DNA of 64,000 nucleotides from an uncultured Chryseobacterium sp. (GCA_913777465.1 CAJYRQ010000078.1:1-64000); one strand, 5' to 3'. Positions 1-8,624 are shown, numbered from the stretch's first letter. Translations and numbers: made by a program. The notes: generated by a model not told the origin, from the sequence alone.

Positions 1-1
1 A

Positions 2-366
2 TTTAATAGAATAAAGCAAGACTTTTTTAAAACAAATCTATTTGAAAATTTAGAAAGTGATATAAAAAACAATTAAATACTAGTATTTTTTACTTAAGAA
101 ATGAAAAACCAATTTTAGGATTCTTTTCTTCAATTGATAATTTTTGGATTCTTACAGATCTCAGATTAATTAACAATTCTACAAAAGTTTTACTTGATGA
201 TATTAAAAAAATCGAAGTTCCTGAAATTTTTAAGGAAGGAAAAAGTAATTATGAGTGTAATAGTATACAAATAATAAAAAAGGATAATACAAATTTTAGA
301 TTGGATCTTGAAAAGTCAACTTGGTATGCTGTCTTGAACATTTTACAATTTGCTATTAGAAATTAG
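2..366 (+). pseudogene. Frameshifted immunity-like protein, 5' end outside window
   Basis: The reading frame starting at base 2 runs to a stop at 74-76. The next frame picks up without a start codon and runs to the TAG at 364-366. Adding one A to the six-A run near base 65-70 would join both into one protein of about 120 residues, with motifs such as FFSSIDNFWILT and LLDDIKKIE. A homopolymer deletion, or a sequencing error in that run, is the simplest explanation. The family is not recognised with certainty. The pattern (a short beta-rich start with a 'W-x-L-T' segment, then an acidic helix) resembles small immunity proteins of polymorphic toxin systems, and the toxin-tip remnant directly downstream supports that. 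A terminator follows at 372-398. Confidence 0.5.
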
Positions 367-371
367 ATATA

Positions 372-398
372 AGAGTAGTTTAGGCTACTCTTTTTTAT
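372..398 (+). terminator. Rho-independent terminator
   Basis: Inverted repeat AGAGTAG / CTACTCT with a short loop, followed by a run of six T. It sits just after the stop codon of the frameshifted immunity-like gene. Confidence 0.7.
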
Positions 399-401
399 AA
401 A

Positions 402-779
402 TCTAAGGTAAAAGACGACTATAATTATTATATTTCTGAAGAGGGGAATTTTAGTGCATAATAACTGCGATATAATATGGAAAGGATTTTTAAAAGGAAA
501 ACTTGTTCCACATTTCTTAAAACAGGGGGCTAAATTTGGTGAATTTCACAAATTCAATATTTAAAATTTGCAAAATCATTTGCTTGAGAATCTGATGCTC
601 ATATCCAAGAACAAACCGTAGGCAAATTTTTAGTGAAGTTTAATACTAACACTCAAGATATTTTTATTGGAAGAATTGACTTAAGGGAGATCAGAACATT
701 TTACAGAGCAGACCCTACTCAGACCATAATATCACCATTTCAGGATGCACTTGATCTAGCTGCAACTTTAACACATTAA
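402..779 (+). pseudogene. Decayed polymorphic-toxin C-terminal tip (Hint end plus RNase-like domain)
   Basis: Three frames must be spliced to read this. First come the residues DDYNYYISEEG, the usual end of a pretoxin Hint domain. Then, in the next frame, ILVHNNC followed by HFLKQGAKFGEF. Then, in a third frame, ISQIQYLKFAKSFA, an internal TGA at 585-587, and finally EIRTFYRADPT and FQDALDLA up to the TAA at 777-779. 'VHNxC' followed by 'HFxKHGxEFG' and 'EIRTFY' is typical of nuclease toxin tips in Rhs/YD and Hint-type polymorphic toxins, probably of the BECR RNase group (inference). With two frameshifts and a stop it cannot make the toxin. It looks like a displaced orphan tip left downstream of a toxin gene outside the window. 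Confidence 0.65.
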
Positions 780-783
780 AATT

Positions 784-951
784 ATGAATTTAGATCTAAA
801 TACTGTTATAAATATATTGTCATTAGATGAATATTCAAAAATGACAACTGAAGAAAAAGAAGAATTAACTGAACTTGAAGGCATTGAAGAGGAAGAAATC
901 TTTGAATATTTAAAAGAAAAATATATTGACACTCTCCCACAAAGTGTGTAA
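784..951 (+). CDS. Small acidic protein, probable orphan immunity protein
   Basis: A 55-residue ORF starts four bases after the stop of the toxin-tip remnant. It is strongly acidic (many Glu, e.g. TTEEKEELTELE and EEEEIFEY) and mostly helical by composition, which suits an inhibitor of a basic nuclease. I do not recognise a named family. The position directly after a toxin tip and the charge are the only evidence for an immunity role. It may be translated, since nothing in it is broken, but it could also be a truncated relic. Confidence 0.5.
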   Translation: MNLDLNTVINILSLDEYSKMTTEEKEELTELEGIEEEEIFEYLKEKYIDTLPQSV

Positions 952-1283
952 GTTAAAAAATTAGGGCTTATATTTTATAATCTGAGCCTTTCTTCAAAAA
1001 TAAGCATAAATTGGTTGAGAACAATACCCCAATTCTGGATAGGCATCGACCATTTTTTGTGAAGATTACAGGAAAATTACAATTACAGTTTTGCTTGCAG
1101 AACAGCGTCAGATCTGGGGATTCTGGACGATGCCCCTCGCTTGTGCCGGTTAATAAAATAAGACCCACCGCAATTGCGGTAGGTCTTAACTATAAACTCA
1201 ATAAATCTTATAAGCCACGATAAATCAACCGGAGAAAAAATATTGTTGCACAGCAAACAAATCTTAGCCTGCCAAGTTTAATT
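952..1283. other. Intergenic stretch without a convincing gene
   Basis: Short ORFs exist on both strands, but none has a supported start, promoter or recognisable domain. The only clear element is the hairpin at 1160-1187. Confidence 0.6.
1160..1187 (-). terminator. Probable terminator of the lipoprotein operon
   Basis: Inverted repeat AAGACC-n-ACCGC / GCGGT-n-GGTCTT around an AATT loop, with one mismatch in the stem. On the minus strand it is followed by a T-rich tract (TATTTTATT) and lies about 100 nt past the stop of the lipoprotein gene ending at 1284. Confidence 0.55.
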
Positions 1284-2450
1284 TTACAGCAACCCGGACC
1301 ATCCAATCGCCCAAGCAGGATTTCCCGTTTTATTTCCGGCACCGGTGGCGTCGGATTTTTCCGTATAGGTATTGCTGAGCAGGGTAACGCTGGCTCCTGC
1401 GGTTGAGGTCGCAGTGATTTTGCTGGTCACATTCGTGTCAAAAAATACGTTGGTAATTTTACTTTGTCCGTTCAGATAGGTGACGGTAGCATCTCCGGTG
1501 ATATTGAACCCTTTCGCCCAGTTTGAAATCACCACGTTATCAAAGTTGGCTTGCGTTCCGGAAGATAAACTGATGGCATTGGATTCTCCTGTAGTTCCGC
1601 CAAGAAGGGTGATGTTTTTAAGGATGGGGCTTGAAACCGGAACAGCCGCGGAGTTGGAAGCATTGTTCATGCCTTTGATGCCGGTGTTTCCGGTACCATT
1701 AGTCTTCCTTTGGGTAAAGAGGAAATTGGCAGTGCCTGCCCATCCGTCGGTCCAGACAAAAGCATCGTCTTCATTCGCTACGGAAACGATATTGGATACA
1801 TTTACCGTCCCGCCGTACAGCTGGATTCCGTCTTCAGCACCATTCACCAAAGCGATATTTTCCACTTTGGTCCCGCTGCCCACTCCGAACAGGGAAAGCG
1901 CATTGAACTTTACCGTTGTTGAAAAGTTAGCGCCTGCATTTTCAATCCGTACATAGGTTAAAGATCCTGAGGTATCCGTTGCTGAAGTTCCTCCGTATAT
2001 AGCGGTTCCGATTTCAGAAGTGCTGGTAGTTCCTGTATTAATCGGTGCTTTTCCACAAATGATTACGCCACCCCAGGTTCCGGGAGTAGCAGCCGATGAA
2101 GTAAAGGAAACCGGTGAAGCGGGAGTTCCGTTGGCATAGATTTGCCCGCCCTGTTCTACCAGGATGTATGAGGAAATCGTTGCTGTGGCCACAATCCTTG
2201 TTCCTGCGGGAATCACCAGCTTTCCGCCGTCTTTTACCCGTACGGACCCGTTCAGCACATAGACTTTGGTCGGATCCAGGGTAACAACCTGTCCGCCGGT
2301 AACCTCTCCTTTAAAGTTGTTGGGATCCTGGGCAATTCCTACCACGGCGGTGGTTGCAATTTCATCATCGTCTTTGCTGCAGGAATTAACGACCAGTGTA
2401 GAACCGGAAACAAACACTACAGCGAGTATAGATAAAAAATTTTTTTTCAT
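1284..2450 (-). CDS. Beta-helix-type surface lipoprotein (388 aa)
   Basis: The N-terminus is a lipoprotein signal: basic MKKN, a hydrophobic stretch, then Cys24 in VVNSC followed by SKDDDE, the acidic tail typical of exported Bacteroidota lipoproteins. The body is Gly/Ser/Thr/Asn-rich with repeated short beta-strand units (GTWGGVIICG, EDGIQLYGGTV, NEDDAFVW), as in right-handed parallel beta-helix proteins. It is a paralogue of the 406-aa protein upstream; both share the pattern DDG/EDG-5-GGTV-x3-NIVS-n-DD-x-F-x-W. Inferred role: an outer-membrane or surface-exposed partner of the TonB receptor encoded upstream on the same strand. A terminator lies between the two lipoprotein genes, so this copy may need its own promoter. 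No enzymatic motif was seen. Confidence 0.7.
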   Translation of the reverse strand: MKKNFLSILAVVFVSGSTLVVNSCSKDDDEIATTAVVGIAQDPNNFKGEVTGGQVVTLDPTKVYVLNGSVRVKDGGKLVIPAGTRIVATATISSYILVEQGGQIYANGTPASPVSFTSSAATPGTWGGVIICGKAPINTGTTSTSEIGTAIYGGTSATDTSGSLTYVRIENAGANFSTTVKFNALSLFGVGSGTKVENIALVNGAEDGIQLYGGTVNVSNIVSVANEDDAFVWTDGWAGTANFLFTQRKTNGTGNTGIKGMNNASNSAAVPVSSPILKNITLLGGTTGESNAISLSSGTQANFDNVVISNWAKGFNITGDATVTYLNGQSKITNVFFDTNVTSKITATSTAGASVTLLSNTYTEKSDATGAGNKTGNPAWAIGWSGLL

Positions 2451-2654
2451 ACTATTTCAGATTACTTCTTTATAAGATATTTTTAGACAACGTCTTTTAA
2501 AAGACCAAATTACCATTTTTCCGGGTATCTCCCAATACTATTCTGCAAACATCCGTTATTCTTACAGGCAAAGAACGAGTCTCACAACTCAATAATGTGG
2601 GTTGAGAATCGACTGTACGAAAATCATTCTCGGACAGGAGGTCGAGAAAAATCA

Positions 2655-2691
2655 TAAAAAAAGTCCGTTTTCACTAGTTGTGAGACGGACT
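2655..2691 (-). terminator. Rho-independent terminator after the 406-aa lipoprotein gene
   Basis: On the minus strand AGTCCGT / ACGGACT form a stem and a T7 tract follows. It starts about 35 nt past the stop codon at 2726 and separates the two paralogous lipoprotein genes. Confidence 0.7.
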
Positions 2692-2725
2692 CTTTAAAAT
2701 TTAATATGAAGAAACTAATTACTGT

Positions 2726-3946
2726 TTATTGTAATCCTGCCAAAAGGTTTACTCCGTCTACGGTAGCCCATGCTCCTGGAGTAAGGGAAACTTTAGTTAC
2801 GGTAGAGCTATTGGTAAATGTTTTTCCACCGTTTGTCTGAGCATATCCCCAAACGCCTGCGTTATCGGAATTTACATAGTTGATAGGTGATACAACCACT
2901 TTGTTGGCAGCAACCTGGTTGGTATTGGTAGCATCATCCTGGATCAGGACTGCATATGCACTTTTACCTCCCATGTTTTTATAGCCACTGATGTAGACAT
3001 TGGAGAAAATCCCGGTTCCCTGTCTTTTGAACTGAATCGCTGAAATTTCTACAGAACCTGCAACTTCAGGATTCGTATTGTTATCTCTGATTAAAGTAAT
3101 ATTGGAGATTTTGGGAGCTGTATTATCCACATTTGCAGAAGCTTCTACTTCCATTCCAAAGTTACCTGTTCCGGTCTGGAATGCATACCAGTTCGTATTG
3201 TTTTGCCCGCTCCAGGCATCCTGCCAGTCAAAAGAATCGTCAAAGTTTCCGTAAGAAACAATGTTTTTAGCACTTACAGTCCCTCCGAAGAATTCGTATC
3301 CGTCATCTGTTCCTTTGTAAGTTACCAGGTTTTCCAGAGTTGTTCCGGCTCCAACGGCATAGAAGGTCATGGAATTGGTTTCGGAAGTACCGTCATTGAT
3401 TTTTTTACCTCCATATTCCACACGTACGAATTTCATGGTTCCGGAATTGGAGTTGGCATCATTCCCACCGTAATATACACTGTTTCCGTCTTCAGAAAGT
3501 GCCTGGGATAAGCCATTTACTGCTTTAATAGGAGCATTCCCGTATAATGTGATTCCTCCCCAGTCACCAGGTGTTTTGGTAGTCGTGGTAAAAACGATCG
3601 GTTCAGAAGCTGTACCTACTGCATTAATTTTACCATCCTGAAGAATGACCAGGCTGCTGGATTTGGTTGTTACAGCGTTGAAAACAGCACCCGCTTCAAT
3701 AGTAATTGTCGCTCCGTTGGTTACTTTTACAACACCGTCTAAAATATAAGTTCCTTTTTTAATTAAAATATCTTTAGTAATTGTCCCGGAAAGAGTTCCG
3801 CTTCCGCTAAGAACGCTTTCAGTAGTTCCAGGCGTATTTACTGTACCGTTACCGTTATCTCCGTCATTGATATCAATAGAACAAGAGGATAGAGTTACAC
3901 TTAAAGCGAGTGTAAGAGAGAATAAAGTTAAAAGATTCTTTTTCAT
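2726..3946 (-). CDS. Beta-helix-type surface lipoprotein (406 aa)
   Basis: Lipoprotein signal with Cys22 (LSSCSIDIND), followed by an acidic and Gly/Asn-rich spacer. The remainder consists of short repeats (GDWGGITLYGNAPI, TDDGYEFFGGTV, NFDDSFDWQDAW) that fit a parallel beta-helix. The gene starts 28 nt after the stop of the TonB-dependent receptor gene and is almost certainly co-transcribed with it. Receptor and lipoprotein probably form a surface uptake or binding unit; the substrate cannot be read from sequence. The conserved Asp pairs may bind metal (speculative). Paralogue of the next gene, with which it shares the DD-x-F-x-W block. Confidence 0.75.
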   Translation of the reverse strand: MKKNLLTLFSLTLALSVTLSSCSIDINDGDNGNGTVNTPGTTESVLSGSGTLSGTITKDILIKKGTYILDGVVKVTNGATITIEAGAVFNAVTTKSSSLVILQDGKINAVGTASEPIVFTTTTKTPGDWGGITLYGNAPIKAVNGLSQALSEDGNSVYYGGNDANSNSGTMKFVRVEYGGKKINDGTSETNSMTFYAVGAGTTLENLVTYKGTDDGYEFFGGTVSAKNIVSYGNFDDSFDWQDAWSGQNNTNWYAFQTGTGNFGMEVEASANVDNTAPKISNITLIRDNNTNPEVAGSVEISAIQFKRQGTGIFSNVYISGYKNMGGKSAYAVLIQDDATNTNQVAANKVVVSPINYVNSDNAGVWGYAQTNGGKTFTNSSTVTKVSLTPGAWATVDGVNLLAGLQ

Positions 3947-3974
3947 TTTATACTAAGATTAATTTTTACTGATT

Positions 3975-6593
3975 TTAGAATGTATAGCCTACTGTAAAGT
4001 TGAAGTTTACCCCGTTGAAATAGCTGTTAAGTGCGTAATTACCTTTTGTATCAACCGGATAATAGCTGTTGTCACCTAATTCAACCCTGTATTTGCTGTT
4101 CAGCATATTTTGTATTCTAAATTTGATGTTCCAGTTTTTATCGATCTGATTCTGGTAAACGAAATCCAGCTGGTTGAATGGTTTTTCATAATAGTTATCG
4201 GTACCGGATCCTCCTACGGCATAAATTTTTGGACCCGAAACATTATAGACGAGGGATAATGTACTGCTTAAATTTCTGGAATTTTTGAATTCATACTTCA
4301 GATCGGCATTGATGGTATAAGGCGCAGCACCCTGTAAACCTCTTTTGTGGAGCTGGTCATCCGTAAATCCTGCAATATTCGGCCTTTCTGTTTTTAGCTG
4401 ATCTTCACTTCTTGTAACATCAGAATACATAAAGGTTGCATTGGCACCAAATGTAAATTTATCCAATGCTTCCGACAGCCTTCCTAAGCTTAGTATTCCT
4501 TCCAGTTCAATACCTGCTAAAGTTGCTCTTTTTGCATTATAGAACGTGATAACCACACCGCTTGCATTTCCTGACGGTGCTATGGATTTTTCAATGGCGT
4601 TATCAAGTCTTTTTGCAAAAAGGTTTACCGCAAACATTTCTTTAGCGGAAGGGTAATGTTCCCACTTCAGGTCAATATTATAGTTTTCACTGTTTTTAAT
4701 ATTTTCATTACCCCTTACGGAAGTGTTATCAGGATTGATATATTCGATCGGCATGGTTTCAATCAGGATAGGGCGGGTAACGGTTTTACTTAGGGATAAT
4801 CTGAGATTGTTTTTAGTATCCAGTGCTTTCTTCACGGAAAGGGAAGGAAGGAAATAATTCATCTTCGGAGCCAGTGTACGTCTGTCTGAAGCACCGGGAG
4901 CATTATACCGGATAATACGCATATCGTTTTCAAATCGTCCGCCAATTAAAATATCCCAGCTGTCCGTAGGTTTGTAGTCGGCATGAACATATCCTGCATT
5001 TACAAACTGATAAATATTGGATAAATAAGAATAGGCATCGGAACCTTCTCTATAGTACAATCGGTTGTTATTGATGGAATTGTCTAAGGTAGGCTGAATA
5101 TTATCAACGTTTACATTAACCGGGGTGTTTGCAAATTGAAAGTTGGGAACACCAAAAATGAAACGGTAAGAATTTTTTCTCAGGTCAGCGAAACCGTTGT
5201 ATCCGGCAGTCAACTGTAAAGGGTAATCTTTGCGTTCACCTTTGTTTCCAAGAAATACGGAATACTCTCCATAAGCCGATGCATAGAATTTACCGTCAAC
5301 ATCCAGGTATTGTCTGATCAGGTTGTTGCCCCCATAAGAAAACACGGCATTATTGAAATCCGTAGGCATGGTAAGCTCAAATATTTTTCTGTCCGGCTGG
5401 CTGTAATTATTCATTACGTAGCTTGCTCCGGCTTTAAATAAATGACGTTCTCCCAATTTTTGAGAAGCGTTTAACTGAAGATCAAGAAATCTTGAAATAT
5501 CCTGCTGGTTCGTTCTGAAAAAACGGACATCTTCATTAATGAAATTTTTATACCCGCTGAAGTCTTCGATAATATTTGCAGAATTCTGAAGATAAATGGC
5601 ATTTAAATTTACGTTTGTGCCTTTATTCTTATACCCTAAACCAAATAGTGCGGAAGATTCAAGTTCATATACGTAGCTTTCCTTGGTTAATAAATTACTT
5701 AATTCAACCTTTTGTCCGTTATCTCTGAACTGATTATTGTCACCTTCTCTGTAAACATATTTTGAACCCTGATTCAGGGAAAGCAATAGTCCGAGCGTTC
5801 CGCTTTCACCTGCCTTGAATTTCTGTACGGTGGTAAAGCCTATGCTTGTATTAGGTATCGTTTTGATATTTTTTACATTCCACGAGTCTTTAAAAGAATT
5901 TAATGATTGTTCTTTTGTAAAACTGTAGCTGTTTGGCCTGTAGTCTCTTACTTCTGTCGGAAGCCTGCGGTCTCTTGAGTTTAATCCCAGATAAGCATCG
6001 ATGCCTGTAGAACCTTCAGCAATTTTAAAATTATTTCTGAAGGTGCTTAATGTATTAACACCAACACTGAATTCTACTTTGGAGAATGCTTTATCGATCG
6101 TTAAGGTTTCGATATCGAAAGTAGCCCCTGCAAAATCTCCGTAAAGGTTGGAATTGAAAGTTTTATAGATATTAAGCTTACCCACTACGTCTGTAGGGAA
6201 CTGCTTTAAAGCAATGATTTTCTGAAAAGGGTTGTTGGAAGGAGATCCAAGACCATTGATCAGGAGGTAATTGTAACGCTCCTCAAGACCTCTTACAAAA
6301 AGACCTCTTCCTTCTACAGTGGTAATCCCGGTTACTTTCGTAAGACCTTGCTCCACATTGGAAATCCCTTTTCTTGAAATTTCTTCTGCACTTACCGCCT
6401 GCTTCTGGATAATGGCTTTTTTCTGTTCCATCAGCACGGCCGTTTCCGTTTTCCGGCTGCTGCTTCCGCGGAGTATTACACCTTCGATTTTCTTCTCTTT
6501 TTTTACAGTGTCATTTTTGGTCTCTTGAGCGTAAAGTACAGTTCCGGACGTCGTTAAAAACAAAACTGCGATACTGAGTTTTCTAAAATTCAT
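3975..6593 (-). CDS. TonB-dependent outer-membrane receptor (872 aa)
   Basis: An N-terminal signal peptide (about residues 1-22, ending LYAQ) is followed by a short linker, then a plug domain (about 60-180) with the usual IEGVILRG-like start and VEGRGLFVRGLEERYN. The rest is a long beta-barrel with alternating aromatic strands and a C-terminal aromatic (VGYTF). This matches a TonB-dependent transporter that imports a scarce nutrient across the outer membrane using TonB-ExbBD energy. There is no N-terminal carboxypeptidase-like domain and no SusD partner, so it is not a classic SusCD pair. It is the first gene of the minus-strand operon with the beta-helix lipoproteins and is divergent from the two-component pair starting at 6781. 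Confidence 0.88.
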   Translation of the reverse strand: MNFRKLSIAVLFLTTSGTVLYAQETKNDTVKKEKKIEGVILRGSSSRKTETAVLMEQKKAIIQKQAVSAEEISRKGISNVEQGLTKVTGITTVEGRGLFVRGLEERYNYLLINGLGSPSNNPFQKIIALKQFPTDVVGKLNIYKTFNSNLYGDFAGATFDIETLTIDKAFSKVEFSVGVNTLSTFRNNFKIAEGSTGIDAYLGLNSRDRRLPTEVRDYRPNSYSFTKEQSLNSFKDSWNVKNIKTIPNTSIGFTTVQKFKAGESGTLGLLLSLNQGSKYVYREGDNNQFRDNGQKVELSNLLTKESYVYELESSALFGLGYKNKGTNVNLNAIYLQNSANIIEDFSGYKNFINEDVRFFRTNQQDISRFLDLQLNASQKLGERHLFKAGASYVMNNYSQPDRKIFELTMPTDFNNAVFSYGGNNLIRQYLDVDGKFYASAYGEYSVFLGNKGERKDYPLQLTAGYNGFADLRKNSYRFIFGVPNFQFANTPVNVNVDNIQPTLDNSINNNRLYYREGSDAYSYLSNIYQFVNAGYVHADYKPTDSWDILIGGRFENDMRIIRYNAPGASDRRTLAPKMNYFLPSLSVKKALDTKNNLRLSLSKTVTRPILIETMPIEYINPDNTSVRGNENIKNSENYNIDLKWEHYPSAKEMFAVNLFAKRLDNAIEKSIAPSGNASGVVITFYNAKRATLAGIELEGILSLGRLSEALDKFTFGANATFMYSDVTRSEDQLKTERPNIAGFTDDQLHKRGLQGAAPYTINADLKYEFKNSRNLSSTLSLVYNVSGPKIYAVGGSGTDNYYEKPFNQLDFVYQNQIDKNWNIKFRIQNMLNSKYRVELGDNSYYPVDTKGNYALNSYFNGVNFNFTVGYTF

Positions 6594-6755
6594 TTCTTTT
6601 TTACTAAATTCTTTCGGTGCAAAGAAATAAAGAATCCCTGGGGTAGATGGTTTAGGGAAATTTAATTTTTTTTTAACTAAACATTAAGAAAAGGATATAA
6701 TTGTTAACTTTATGTGAACGATCCCCGTTTTGTTAAACCGTGATTAAAATATTAT

Positions 6756-6763
6756 TAACTTTG
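6756..6763 (+). promoter_or_regulatory. Promoter -7 element (TAACTTTG)
   Basis: Exact match to TAnnTTTG about 18 nt before the response-regulator ATG at 6781. A TTTTG at 6728-6732 could serve as the -33 element with a long 23-nt spacer. Confidence 0.55.
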
Positions 6764-6780
6764 ACGTGTAAAAATTGAAA

Positions 6781-7458
6781 ATGAACCAAAAGAAAATCCT
6801 CTTAATAGACGACGAACTGGATATTTTAGAGATTCTGTCTTACAATTTAGAAAAGGAAGGCTATGATATTTATACAGCCACCAACGGTAACGAAGGTATC
6901 GACAAAGCGAAGGAAATTATCCCCGATCTGATCCTACTGGATGTGATGATGCCCGAAAAAGACGGGATCGAAACCTGCCAGGAACTCCGCAAAATCAAAG
7001 AACTCCAGAAAACACTTATCGTTTTCCTTTCCGCAAGAAGCGAAGAGTTCTCCCAGTTGGCCGGTTTTCAGGCAGGTGCAAACGATTACATCGTTAAGCT
7101 CATCAAACCGAAAATTCTTATTTCCAAAGTAAATGCTCTGTTACAGCTTACTTCTCAGGTTTCAGACAACGCCAAGCTGATTGAAATCGGAGATCTGGTG
7201 ATTGATAAAGACAACTTCAGGGTTTCCAAGAACGGGCAGCAGTTCCTGCTTCCGAAGAAAGAATTTGACCTGTTGTACCTCCTGGCTTCAAACACCGAGA
7301 AAGTATTCAAAAGAGAAGAAATCCTGGAAAAAGTCTGGGGAAATGATGTAATCGTAGGTGAAAGAACCATCGACGTACACATCAGAAGACTTAGAGAAAA
7401 GCTGGGCATCAATACAATCCAGACATTAAAAGGAATTGGGTATAAACTTATTGTTTAA
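6781..7458 (+). CDS. OmpR/PhoB-family response regulator
   Basis: Receiver domain (1-120) with acidic pocket D10/D11, phosphoacceptor D54 in ILLDVMMPE, and K106 in the DYIVK motif. The usual K-P is K-L here, a small deviation. A winged-helix DNA-binding domain follows (about 130-225) with the signature EILEKVWG and RTIDVHIRRLREKLG. The ATG at 6781 is preferred over the TTG two codons upstream because of its distance from the -7 element. It lies 53 nt upstream of a PhoR-like kinase gene and forms a two-component system with it. By resemblance it is close to the phosphate-responsive PhoB type of Flavobacteriia, but the signal is unproven. The adjacent divergent TonB/lipoprotein operon is a plausible target. 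Confidence 0.85.
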   Translation: MNQKKILLIDDELDILEILSYNLEKEGYDIYTATNGNEGIDKAKEIIPDLILLDVMMPEKDGIETCQELRKIKELQKTLIVFLSARSEEFSQLAGFQAGANDYIVKLIKPKILISKVNALLQLTSQVSDNAKLIEIGDLVIDKDNFRVSKNGQQFLLPKKEFDLLYLLASNTEKVFKREEILEKVWGNDVIVGERTIDVHIRRLREKLGINTIQTLKGIGYKLIV

Positions 7459-7511
7459 TACTCAATTTCAATCCTTATCTTTATATCCATAACCCCTAAA
7501 ACTTTGTAAAA

Positions 7512-8543
7512 TTGAAATTTTACAGGCTTACCTTCGTCGCCTCTTGTCTTCTGACATTGGTGATGTTTTTGTTAGTGATCACCTTCGATTCGCTGAAGGA
7601 TCTTTATTACAACACCCCATTCTTTAAAATCGGGCTTTTCGTCTGCCTCATCCTTATTTTTATCATCAACTACATGGTGCTGGAACTGCTCTTCAACTAC
7701 TACGGCAAGAAGCAGGTCCGCGGACTGTCCCAGCTGTTGCCGCAGGAAATCGTTCATGATGACAATGAGAATATTACCATTAAAGAACTGGGCGAGCGGT
7801 TTTCAGACCTCAACCAGCAGAAAGTAACGGAGCTTGATATGATGAAAGAAATGGAAAGCTACCGGAAAGAATACATCGGCAATGTTTCCCATGAGCTCAA
7901 AACGCCGCTTTTTTCCATCCAGGGCTATGTGGAAACCCTGCGCGACGGAGGCGTGGATAACCTGACGATCCGTGATAAGTACCTGGAAAGAATTGATAAA
8001 TCGGTGGAGCGGTTAATTGCCATCGTTACCGATCTGGATATGATCAACAGACTGGAAGCAGGAGAGATCAACCTTACCGTATCCCGCTTTGACGTTAACC
8101 TGCTTATCAAGGAAATTTTCGACCTGCTGGATCTTGAAGCGGAAAAGCACAATGCTACCATGCAGATCCAGACTTTGCAGCCGCAGATTTTTGTGGAGGC
8201 AGACAAGCAGAAAATATCCCAGGTCTTCATTAACCTGATTTCAAATGCCATTCATTACGCAAACCGTCAGGAAGCAAAAGTGGTCGTAAAGACAAGCATC
8301 CTCAAAAATAAAGTGCTGATCGAAGTCATCGACAACGGGATGGGAATAAAATCGGAAAGCCTGCCTAGGATTTTCGAGAGATTCTACCGGGTGGAAACCA
8401 GCAGAAGCAGAAGGGAAGGCGGTTCCGGATTGGGGCTGGCCATCGTGAAGCATATCCTGGAAGCGCATAACGAAAATATTACCGTCGAAAGTGTCTACCT
8501 GGAAGGAACAAAATTCAGCTTTATGCTCGAAAAAAATAAATAA
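7512..8543 (+). CDS. PhoR-like sensor histidine kinase
   Basis: 343 residues. Two transmembrane helices (about 5-25 and 40-60) with a very short periplasmic loop, then a HisKA domain with H127 in NVSHELKTPL and an HATPase domain with N (NLISNAIHYA), G1 (DNGMGI) and G2 (GGSGLGLAIVKHI) boxes. The start is a TTG at 7512; no ATG fits the first transmembrane segment, and the resulting N-terminus MKFYRLTF is natural for the family. It phosphorylates the response regulator encoded just upstream. With almost no periplasmic sensor domain it probably senses through membrane partners, as PhoR does. Confidence 0.87.
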   Translation: MKFYRLTFVASCLLTLVMFLLVITFDSLKDLYYNTPFFKIGLFVCLILIFIINYMVLELLFNYYGKKQVRGLSQLLPQEIVHDDNENITIKELGERFSDLNQQKVTELDMMKEMESYRKEYIGNVSHELKTPLFSIQGYVETLRDGGVDNLTIRDKYLERIDKSVERLIAIVTDLDMINRLEAGEINLTVSRFDVNLLIKEIFDLLDLEAEKHNATMQIQTLQPQIFVEADKQKISQVFINLISNAIHYANRQEAKVVVKTSILKNKVLIEVIDNGMGIKSESLPRIFERFYRVETSRSRREGGSGLGLAIVKHILEAHNENITVESVYLEGTKFSFMLEKNK

Positions 8544-8596
8544 TTCGGGCAAAATGTAAGGAAAAAAAATAATTTAAAAAATCCTGAAATATTTTT

Positions 8597-8624
8597 TTGT
8601 CACATCTCATTTATTTTATATTTG
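8597..8624 (+). promoter_or_regulatory. Consensus Bacteroidota promoter
   Basis: TTG (8597-8599), a 17-nt spacer, then TATATTTG (8617-8624): a textbook match to the primary-sigma promoter of this phylum, 49 nt before the start codon at 8673. Confidence 0.8.

Noticed and set aside
968..1223. Overlapping short ORFs on both strands (66 and 70 codons)
   Set aside because: No promoter, no recognisable domain, no codon pattern distinguishing either; the stretch may be a dispersed non-coding repeat.
6700..6760. Pho-box-like repeats before the two-component genes
   Set aside because: GTTAA-type pentamers occur at irregular spacing (29 and 23 bp), too weak to call a binding site.
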